Source: Spirosoma aerolatum
GTDB taxonomy: Bacteria; Bacteroidota; Bacteroidia; Cytophagales; Spirosomataceae
Reading direction: 5' to 3'
DNA length: 64,000 bases
Assembly: GCF_002056795.1 (NCBI RefSeq)
Contig: NZ_CP020104.1
Coordinates: forward strand, 1,189,001-1,253,000
Of this stretch, positions 58,444 to 64,000 are shown in pieces. The translations under genes were made by a program, and so were the position numbers. Numbering within the stretch: position 1 is the stretch's first letter; every line of letters begins with the position of its first letter. A model generated the notes under the pieces. The model saw only the letters and a list, made by a program, of their open reading frames with translations. It had not been told where the DNA came from and ran no database searches.

Positions 58444-58497
58444 TCTGTTTTAGTTGGCTGATTATCAGATATTTGTTTTAGGGGTAAAAAGCAACTA

Positions 58498-58534
58498 CGT
58501 CCGGTTTCGGACGGGTTTAGTTCAGTTGCGGACA
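58498..58534. promoter_or_regulatory. Tandem TGTCCG-n4-CGGACA-like activator site (copy B)
   Basis: CGTCCGGTTTCGGACG (58498-58513) is a perfect interrupted palindrome and AGTTCAGTTGCGGACA (58519-58534) a half-degenerate copy 21 bp away. As in copy A, the perfect palindrome is the promoter-proximal one and the degenerate copy keeps an intact CGGACA half. The near centre (58505.5) is 64 bp from the -24 GG at 58441.5. Confidence 0.7.
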
Positions 58535-58564
58535 GGCAGTATTAACGATAGTTGGTTCGAAAAG

Positions 58565-59743
58565 TTAGTTAGGTAGTGATATGGCCCGTTCGTCCAGTTG
58601 TTTTATAATCTGATTGGTCATGGCTTTAATCCGGGAAGCGGTTGTGCGGTCACACTCGTTTGCGAAAACGACAATGCCCAGATTCTGTTCGGGGTAGTTG
58701 ACGCATAAGCTACTGAAACCCGGAATATTACCATCCTGCCAGATCACCCGATTGCCTGCCGATTGAAGCATTTGCCAGTTTAAGCCTGATGCATACTGGC
58801 TACCGTTTGTCCAGGTTGGCTGATGGGTTAATTTAGCTGTAAGGGACTTTTCGGAAATATTCCACTGAATGTATTTCAACATATCGACAACGGTTGATTT
58901 TAATGCTCCGGCAGCCTGGAGCTCGTCGGGGCTATCAGGCATCAGAATACCTTCACAGTCATAGCCTTTGGCCATGCGGGTCTGAGCCGAAGGCGTCAAC
59001 GTAATTTTTGTATCCCTCATTGCCAGTGGCTGGGTCAACTTTTGCTGGACAAGCTGTTCGAACGATTGTTCGTAAACGCGTTCTAAAATATACCCCAGCA
59101 ATTGAGCCCCTGTATTGGAGTATTTGAAGGCAACGCCCGGAATCGTGTCCAGCTTGATCTGGTGAAGATCATTGTAAAAATCGGTGCGGCTGTAAGGACG
59201 CATAAGTTCCATAGCCACGGCCGACGCGGGTGTGTTGGTGTTGCTGAAGGCCTCGGGTTTGTTTGGGAGCAGGAAAGGTAAGCCCGACCGATGATTAATC
59301 AGATGAACGAGCCGAATAGGGTGCCCCTGATAGACCAGGTTTGGATAATCACCGGTCAGGTACTTACGAACGTCGTCGTTCAATTGTACTTTCCCATCGA
59401 CTACGGCTTGGGCTAATAAAGCCCCAGTAAATGTCTTGGTAATGGATGCAATGGGGTAAACGGTCTGGCTGGTTGGAAGTTGCTGTCGGCCTCGTTCGAT
59501 GGTTCCATAGTTGTACACAAATGGCTGACCACCTTTGATAATCCCGATGGAAAGCCCGACAGCCTGAGGCAGCCGCATAAATTGCTGAGCAGCCCGTTCG
59601 ACCAGTGAATCGACGGTGGTTTCCAGCGGATTATCGGTCGATGCTTTTTCGGGTAGTCGAGCTAGTATGGGCAGGCGCTTCGGATGAACGGGTTCGGCTA
59701 CCAGGGTAACAAGCAAGAGGACAGATGTGAGCCAGACATTCAT
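58565..59743 (-). CDS. Serine hydrolase of the beta-lactamase / penicillin-binding protein fold
   Basis: A 392-residue exported enzyme of the class C beta-lactamase-related family. Signal peptide (1-20) is chosen by starting at 59743. Catalytic motifs are S-I-T-K (Ser 100, Lys 103) and Y-S-N (Tyr 208 to Asn 210). The third motif region shows QDGNIPGF near residue 350, where an H/K-x-G box is expected, so the third box is diverged (Asp-Gly). It may be a D-peptidase or esterase rather than a true beta-lactamase. It stands between the sigma/DUF4097 operon and the permease operon, all on the minus strand. Confidence 0.87.
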   Translation of the reverse strand: MNVWLTSVLLLVTLVAEPVHPKRLPILARLPEKASTDNPLETTVDSLVERAAQQFMRLPQAVGLSIGIIKGGQPFVYNYGTIERGRQQLPTSQTVYPIASITKTFTGALLAQAVVDGKVQLNDDVRKYLTGDYPNLVYQGHPIRLVHLINHRSGLPFLLPNKPEAFSNTNTPASAVAMELMRPYSRTDFYNDLHQIKLDTIPGVAFKYSNTGAQLLGYILERVYEQSFEQLVQQKLTQPLAMRDTKITLTPSAQTRMAKGYDCEGILMPDSPDELQAAGALKSTVVDMLKYIQWNISEKSLTAKLTHQPTWTNGSQYASGLNWQMLQSAGNRVIWQDGNIPGFSSLCVNYPEQNLGIVVFANECDRTTASRIKAMTNQIIKQLDERAISLPN

Positions 59744-59819
59744 GGGATTGAGCTGGTTTGAGGGGTGTATCAATGGCAAGATGCAAATTGACACGGTGGG
59801 GTTGCATGCTGGTCTATAA

Positions 59820-59881
59820 GATTCGGTTTACGGTGGCTGACGCAGGAGCAGTTGATGCATCAGTTTACTGTAAACCGAATC
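59820..59881. repeat. Inverted repeat, GTTTAC family (second copy)
   Basis: Perfect 12-bp arms GATTCGGTTTAC (59820-59831) and its complement at 59870-59881. The inner part CGGTGGCTGACGCAGGAGCAG resembles the loop side of the repeat at 1479-1529. It lies 16 bases after the end of the DUF4097 operon and is a likely terminator. Confidence 0.65.
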
Positions 59882-59897
59882 CTGTAAACCATAAACC

Positions 59898-60740
59898 TTA
59901 CTTGGCTTTGCGGATGTAGATGTTGCCGTTCATGTTTTTCATCATGATTTCGCGGCCACCTCCGTTAATTTTGCCCTGTACCCAATCGTCGATACTAACC
60001 CGATACATACCGTTCTGATTAGTCCGGTTCACTTTCGACTGGGTCTTGTCAACATCAATATCGAAGTCGCTGTACATATCACCCCGGTCTGATTTGAGCT
60101 TGACGTTCATTTTTGCATTGGCCGGAAAGGTTACATCCACATTACCGTTGAGGGTCGAAAAGGCCATCGGTGTATCGGCATTGACATTCTTAAAAGTGGC
60201 TTTTACGACACCGTTCACGGTGTTGGCTACCGCCGAACCTGCCACATTCGTCAGCTCAATAGCGCCATTGACGTTGTTGACTTCCAGCTCACCCGATACA
60301 TTATCAACCGTGATTTCGCCGTGATTAACCGTGCCGATACGCAGGTTAAATTGCTGGGGTACTTTAATGGTCAGGTCAATAGGCTGATTGATGGAGTTGG
60401 CTTCTATGTTTACCGTATTATTTTTTTCGCGGGCACTTATATCGAGTGGATTACCGGCGCTGATTCGTTTCATACCTGCCGCTGCGCCCCGGTCCCGGTC
60501 GTCATCATCGCGTCGGCCTCGTTTGCTCCCACTAGCTACAATGTCGATCACGACATCTTTTCCGCTATAGCCAACTACGTTAATCGAGCCATTTATCAGG
60601 TTTACTCGCAGTGTACCCGGCTTGCCGGGGTCGCTCAGTGGGACAACCAGTTGTTCTTTTACGTCATTCTGCGCTAGTATGGAGCCGGCGGTGAGTACGC
60701 TTAGTAATAAGGCTACAAGGCTTAATTTAATCGTTTTCAT
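59898..60740 (-). CDS. DUF4097-family exported beta-repeat protein (third gene after sigma)
   Basis: A 280-residue exported protein. Signal peptide (1-23) is followed by VPLSDPGKPGTLRVNLINGSINVVGYSGKDVV, a basic insert KRGRRDDDDRDRG, and then beta-repeats centred on V(N)-G-x-I/V (LRIGTVNHGEITVDNVSG, ELEVNNVNGAIELTNVAG, AVANTVNGVVKATFKNV). This is DUF4097-type and related to its neighbour. It ends with GNIYIRKAK. The ATG overlaps the TGA of the preceding gene by one base (TGATG), so translation is coupled. It probably acts in the cell envelope, but no activity is known to me. Confidence 0.85.
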   Translation of the reverse strand: MKTIKLSLVALLLSVLTAGSILAQNDVKEQLVVPLSDPGKPGTLRVNLINGSINVVGYSGKDVVIDIVASGSKRGRRDDDDRDRGAAAGMKRISAGNPLDISAREKNNTVNIEANSINQPIDLTIKVPQQFNLRIGTVNHGEITVDNVSGELEVNNVNGAIELTNVAGSAVANTVNGVVKATFKNVNADTPMAFSTLNGNVDVTFPANAKMNVKLKSDRGDMYSDFDIDVDKTQSKVNRTNQNGMYRVSIDDWVQGKINGGGREIMMKNMNGNIYIRKAK

Positions 60741-61606
60741 CAGGATTGTTTTTTAATGTAAATGCTTCCGTTTAGTGTTTCAAACTTGAATGTTTTTCCA
60801 CCAGTACCGATTCGGACGGCAGTGGTTTTGTTGAGCTTGTAGACGGTGCCGCTGCCCGTTTTCTGTTCTGATTTAACAGCCTCCATCGGTAAGGCTTCGG
60901 CATTGGGGAAATCGGTGTAAAAACTGCCATGCATACTTTTGAACTGAAGATCGGCCGACAGATTAGGCTGATAGGTTACCCGAATATCGCCGTTGATGGT
61001 ATGATAAAACGAGTTTTCAGGCGGATTGCCCAAGTACTTGATATCGACGGCTCCGTTTACTGTGTTGGCATCGGTGGTACCTTTGATGTTGGTTAGTGTA
61101 ATTGCTCCGTTGACATTCCGGGCTTTCACCGTGCCACTCACATCGTTCACCGTCACTTCACCCCGGTTAACGGTCGAGACGACGAGGTTCATGTGATTGG
61201 GCACTTTCACTGTAAAATCGAGGGTAAAATCATACTCAATATCGCGGTCATTGTTCCAGTTGTTGCGCCGTTGCCGACGAGGGCGCGAGTCGAACGGTTC
61301 GGCGATGTAAACCGTAACGCTGTCGCCTTTCTGGTCGAAACCGAGTTGAAATTCTTTCTTGCCAATCTCCAGGTCAGCATTGGTTTTGGCCGTGATCGCT
61401 TTGTCGACTTCGACAATAACCTTGTCGCCCGAATAGCCTTCGACTTTGACGAAGCCGTTGATGTTGTACAGGGCAAATACGTTGCTGGAGCCTTTTGAGA
61501 CCGTAAATTCTTTACGGATGTGTTCTTTGGCCTCCTGGGCGCTGGCCGGTGTTTGGGCACAAGAGAGCACCAGCCCCGCCAAAACGGGGATCATAAACAG
61601 TTGCAT
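60740..61606 (-). CDS. DUF4097-family exported beta-repeat protein (second gene after sigma)
   Basis: A 288-residue exported protein with signal peptide (1-23). The repeats include VFALYNINGFVKVEGYSGDK, VVSTVNRGEVTVNDVSGTVK, ARNVNGAITLTNIKG and DANTVNGAVDIKYLG, and it ends in LNGSIYIKKQS. It is homologous to the next gene over most of its length, so the pair is a tandem duplication. It carries a basic insert (RPRRQRRNNWNNDRDIEYD) where the neighbour has its own. It is transcribed with the sigma/anti-sigma pair; a GTAAC-type hairpin (61631-61688) separates it from the anti-sigma gene. Confidence 0.85.
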   Translation of the reverse strand: MQLFMIPVLAGLVLSCAQTPASAQEAKEHIRKEFTVSKGSSNVFALYNINGFVKVEGYSGDKVIVEVDKAITAKTNADLEIGKKEFQLGFDQKGDSVTVYIAEPFDSRPRRQRRNNWNNDRDIEYDFTLDFTVKVPNHMNLVVSTVNRGEVTVNDVSGTVKARNVNGAITLTNIKGTTDANTVNGAVDIKYLGNPPENSFYHTINGDIRVTYQPNLSADLQFKSMHGSFYTDFPNAEALPMEAVKSEQKTGSGTVYKLNKTTAVRIGTGGKTFKFETLNGSIYIKKQS

Positions 61607-61630
61607 AGCTTTTTGGGGTTTATGGTTTTA

Positions 61631-61688
61631 GTAACGCGGGTGGAAACCCGCACATCGATCTGGAATCGCGGGTTTCCACCCGCGTTAC
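61631..61688. repeat. GTAACRCGG-family inverted repeat (copy 2)
   Basis: Perfect 21-bp arms (61631-61651 and 61668-61688) beginning GTAACGCGGGTGG around a 16-base loop. Compare 41866-41922. It lies within the sigma operon, between the anti-sigma and first DUF4097 genes, and may attenuate. Confidence 0.85.
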
Positions 61689-61690
61689 AA

Positions 61691-62527
61691 TCAGGACAGT
61701 TCCCGAATACTTTGTTCAATTTTACCTTTGACCATGTGGTTCAGGTTATCGTCGCGGAGTAATTGCCGAAGGGGCTTAATGGATCGTTTTTCCTGCAATT
61801 TCACCATCACATCGGCCAGTGCCGACTGCACCAGGGGCGAGTCCTGCTGGGCAATCGATTGGACTAACCCTTCTCTGGCTTTGGGATTATCGGCCAGTTT
61901 AGCCAGCGCTTCGAGCGTAACCAGCCGGACGTTCACGTTTGAGTCGTTGTTTAATGTTGTCAGCAGGGCGTCGATGACTTTATCGTCGACCTCATTGATT
62001 TCTTCCGTATAGCTCACCGCCCGGAGCCGCTCGGAAGCCGCCGGATTTTCCAGTAGCGAGAGCATCATCATCTGACGCATCTGTTCCACCTGCCGCGACA
62101 GTGTGTCGACCTGCTGTTGATAGGCTACCGTGGGCGTACTGGATCGCTGGAACCAGTACCCGGCCGCTATTCCGACTGCCAGCAGCGCTATGCTGTAGGC
62201 CAGCCGCATGGCGTACTGGGGTGTCCAGAGCTGGCGAAGTTTGGCTAGTAGTGTTTCGAATATACTTTCCTTTTCGACAGCCGTTGTGTCCTTATACGTG
62301 TCGAGCATAGCCTGAAACCGTACCCTTGCGGCCGCACTTGGTTCGGGAGCAGGTAACTTGCCCATTAGTTGCCAGAGTTGCCGGGTCGATTCGGCATCTT
62401 CCCGACAGGCCGAACAGTCTGCCAGGTGCGCTTCCATAATCGCTCGTTCACCATCGGGTAGCTGGTTGCTGAGCCATTCGCTGAATTGTTCCTGCGTTTG
62501 TTCACAGTTTATAGGCAGTTTTTCCAT
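61691..62527 (-). CDS. Anti-sigma factor with zinc-finger and HEAT-like repeats
   Basis: A 278-residue membrane protein. The N-terminal zf-HC2 anti-sigma domain has C-E-Q near the start and the H-L-A-D-C-S-A-C zinc motif at about 33-40. A single membrane helix lies at about 112-131 (LAYSIALLAVGIAAGYWF). The periplasmic C-terminus (about 170-278) consists of HEAT-like helical repeats (LRAVSYTEEINEVDDKVIDALLTTL, VNVRLVTLEALAKLADNPKA, SPLVQSALADVMVKLQEKRSIKPL, in part), unusual for the family. The start at 62527 overlaps the end of the sigma gene by 26 bases, marking the usual sigma/anti-sigma coupling. Confidence 0.85.
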   Translation of the reverse strand: MEKLPINCEQTQEQFSEWLSNQLPDGERAIMEAHLADCSACREDAESTRQLWQLMGKLPAPEPSAAARVRFQAMLDTYKDTTAVEKESIFETLLAKLRQLWTPQYAMRLAYSIALLAVGIAAGYWFQRSSTPTVAYQQQVDTLSRQVEQMRQMMMLSLLENPAASERLRAVSYTEEINEVDDKVIDALLTTLNNDSNVNVRLVTLEALAKLADNPKAREGLVQSIAQQDSPLVQSALADVMVKLQEKRSIKPLRQLLRDDNLNHMVKGKIEQSIRELS

Positions 62528-63074
62528 TCTCAAGAGTCAGATAAATTTTTTTTAACTCAGCCATTGCCCGATGGACCCGCACTTTTATCGCACCTTCTGT
62601 CGTGTTGAGTACACGGGCAATTTCCTCGTACTTCAATTCCTGATACCGGCTAAGTACCAACACTTCGCGATTATCAGGACTCAGTTTGGCCATGGCCCGG
62701 TTCAGCGTATCCAGCTCCTGTTCTTTCTGGAATCGCTCGTCGGCCATTGGGCCCCCGCCAATTCGCTCGGCAACTTCGGCCAGGTCGTACTGCTGCGAAC
62801 TTTGTTTGTTCTGCTTGCTATGATCGACCAGAACATTGCGGGCCAGGTGATACATCCAGCTTCTGAACTCGCCATCGCCCGTGAAGGTATGCCGGTATTT
62901 CAGCATTCGGTAAAACACCGTTTGCAGCATGTCTTCACTAGCCTCCCGCTGGTTGGTCATATGGAACAGGAAGCCGAACAAGGGCCGATGGTATCGCTCG
63001 AAGAGTAAGCCCATCGTGTCCAGATTTCCTGCTTTTACCTGCAGCATGAGTGCGTTGTCTGTCAGCGCGTTCAA
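62502..63074 (-). CDS. ECF RNA polymerase sigma factor (zf-HC2-controlled type)
   Basis: A 190-residue ECF sigma factor. Region 2 (about 12-85) reads LMLQVKAGNLDTMGLLFERY, EASEDMLQTVFYRMLKYR, GEFRSWMYHLARNVLVDH, in parts. Region 4 (about 125-178) reads LSPDNREVLVLSRYQELKYEE and VLNTTEGAIKVRVHRAMAEL. The predicted start is a TTG at 63074; the first ATG (63047) would cut into region 2. This type is controlled by the downstream zf-HC2 anti-sigma protein rather than FecR. Its likely regulon includes the two DUF4097 genes that follow. Confidence 0.9.
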   Translation of the reverse strand: MNALTDNALMLQVKAGNLDTMGLLFERYHRPLFGFLFHMTNQREASEDMLQTVFYRMLKYRHTFTGDGEFRSWMYHLARNVLVDHSKQNKQSSQQYDLAEVAERIGGGPMADERFQKEQELDTLNRAMAKLSPDNREVLVLSRYQELKYEEIARVLNTTEGAIKVRVHRAMAELKKIYLTLENGKTAYKL

Positions 63075-63154
63075 ACCGTTTTGCTATTGCGTTTAGTGGG
63101 TTTTGGACTGGAAACTGCGGAAGTTGAGCAAGGTTACAGAGAAAGGGAAAATTT

Positions 63155-63240
63155 TTTTGAGCGTAGGGCATTGGGGTAAGGGCAGAGGGTAGCCTTTGCT
63201 AGATACCCTCTGCCCTTACCCCAATGCCCTACGCTCAAAA
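63155..63240. terminator. Heptamer inverted repeat with 37-bp perfect arms
   Basis: Arms 63155-63191 and 63204-63240 are perfectly complementary around a 12-base loop. The arm is a run of 7-bp units (GCGTAGG, GCATTGG, GGTAAGG, GCAGAGG). It begins one base after the stop of the partial permease gene and ends in a T-run on the minus strand (63158-63152), so it is a strong terminator for that gene upstream of the sigma gene. Confidence 0.92.
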
Positions 63241-63241
63241 A

Positions 63242-64000
63242 CTACTCGGCCTTCAACGCATCCACAGGATTTAACTTAAGAGTTTGCCAGAGCTTGAGCA
63301 GGATGGTCGAAAAGGCGATGGTCAGCACAGCTATAGCCGAGAGGATGATAGCGACCGCCGAAACGCCATTGTTGATTTTGAACACGCTGTTCATGATCAT
63401 GATCGCCATATAGTAGCCTAACGAACAACCGACAAGCGTGGCTATAGCCAAAATCCAGAGGTAGTTTTTATGCAGTACCCAGCCTACCTGCGCTCCGGTA
63501 GCGCCTAATACCCGCCGAACCGCTACCTCACGCATTCGTTTCAGTACATTGAGTGAGATCAATGAGAACAGGCCCGAAATAGCCAACAATACTGTAACCA
63601 GCGAGAAAACGCCCATTGTTTCGGCAATACTGGTCGACACGGATTCGGCTTCGGCCAGGGCGTTGTTGAGGTAAACACCATCAAATGGTTTATAGGGAAA
63701 CAGTCGTTTCCAGGTTTTCTCGAGTTCAGCAAATACCTGCTTTTGATGTTCAGCTTTCACGCGGGCAATAAAATAGACAAACCGGCTGGGTGGTACGGGC
63801 CGGATAATAGCCGAAGAAATGGGACGAAACGGTGTATTAGTCATAAAATCGCGCACGACTCCGCCGATCTGATACGTGGTTGAATCAAGTCGGATGGACT
63901 GACCGATGAGTGGTTTACCTTCACCAAATTCACGCAAAAAGGTTTCGTTGACCAGTACTGTCTGGGCGGGCTGGTCGCCCTGAAGCGGGAGCAGTGGCTG
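63242..64000 (-). CDS. C-terminal part of a third FtsX-type ABC permease (5' end outside window)
   Basis: At least 252 residues of a permease, open to the right window edge; it starts inside a periplasmic domain (TVLVNETFLREFGEGKPLIGQSI, in outline). The C-terminal unit shows three membrane helices (MGVFSLVTVLLAISGLFSLI, LWILAIATLVGCSLGYYMAI, VAIILSAIAVLTIAFSTIL) and the loop MREVAVRRVLGATGAQV, the diverged version of EVGIRKVxGA. It is the third member of this permease family within 10.5 kb. It ends one base before the 37-bp-arm hairpin. Confidence 0.88.
   Translation of the reverse strand, partial: QPLLPLQGDQPAQTVLVNETFLREFGEGKPLIGQSIRLDSTTYQIGGVVRDFMTNTPFRPISSAIIRPVPPSRFVYFIARVKAEHQKQVFAELEKTWKRLFPYKPFDGVYLNNALAEAESVSTSIAETMGVFSLVTVLLAISGLFSLISLNVLKRMREVAVRRVLGATGAQVGWVLHKNYLWILAIATLVGCSLGYYMAIMIMNSVFKINNGVSAVAIILSAIAVLTIAFSTILLKLWQTLKLNPVDALKAE

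Noticed and set aside
1..64000. tRNA, rRNA or riboswitch genes
   Set aside because: I saw no cloverleaf with a conserved TTCRA loop, no rRNA motifs and no recognisable riboswitch core while reading the gaps by eye; a covariance-model scan would be decisive.

Overview
The window looks like a chromosomal stretch of a Bacteroidota bacterium, most likely of the order Cytophagales and close to Spirosoma. This rests on gene content: four SusC/SusD outer-membrane pairs, ECF sigma/FecR signalling pairs, FtsX-type permeases without an ATPase, and DUF1080 and PVC-type enzymes. Promoters are of the TAnnTTTG type and Shine-Dalgarno sequences are scarce. The assignment is inferred from gene families; no rRNA or tRNA gene is visible.

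Layout. 3-260: the tail of an unknown gene. 321-3157 (-): six tandem paralogous genes for small helical proteins that I cannot assign to a known family. 3328-3729: arfB. 3986-14264, 14477-24437 and 24742-34645 (+): three consecutive ~10 kb glycan-type modules with the same order: ECF sigma, FecR anti-sigma, STN-containing SusC, SusD, then two enzymes. The enzymes are two sulfatases in module 1, a DUF1080 protein and a PVC-type cytochrome c dehydrogenase in module 2, and a FAD oxidoreductase and a sialate O-acetylesterase in module 3. Each SusC can sense its substrate and signal through FecR to its own sigma factor.

34768-37996 (-): a malonyl-CoA-synthetase-like ligase, a 40-residue membrane protein and an SSS symporter, probably an uptake-and-activation operon. 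38120-41810: DUF1028, DUF1080, an Rpn-family nuclease and a disordered acidic/Pro-rich protein. 41927-44956 (-): a fused FAD/Fe-S oxidoreductase. 45053-46161 (+): two orphan ExbD-like genes. 46084-47562 (-): a membrane protein and a DUF4097 protein. 48305-53099: a fourth SusC/SusD pair without STN domain or sigma/FecR. 53193-58393 (-): two FtsX-type permeases and a small protein. 58565-59743 (-): a serine hydrolase. 59898-63074 (-): a sigma/anti-sigma/DUF4097/DUF4097 operon. 63242-64000 (-): the C-terminal part of a third permease.

Regulatory and repeat DNA is unusually rich. Two minus-strand promoters, one before the DUF4097 gene at 47562 and one before the permease gene at 58393, carry a sigma-54-like -24/-12 element. 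Each also has a tandem pair of TGTCCGnnnnCGGACA-like palindromes, and the near palindrome centre lies exactly 64 bp from the -24 GG in both. Many intergenic gaps hold hairpins whose arms are built of degenerate 7-bp repeats. Related heptamer runs sit in frame inside the oxidoreductase gene. Other hairpin families recur at two places each.
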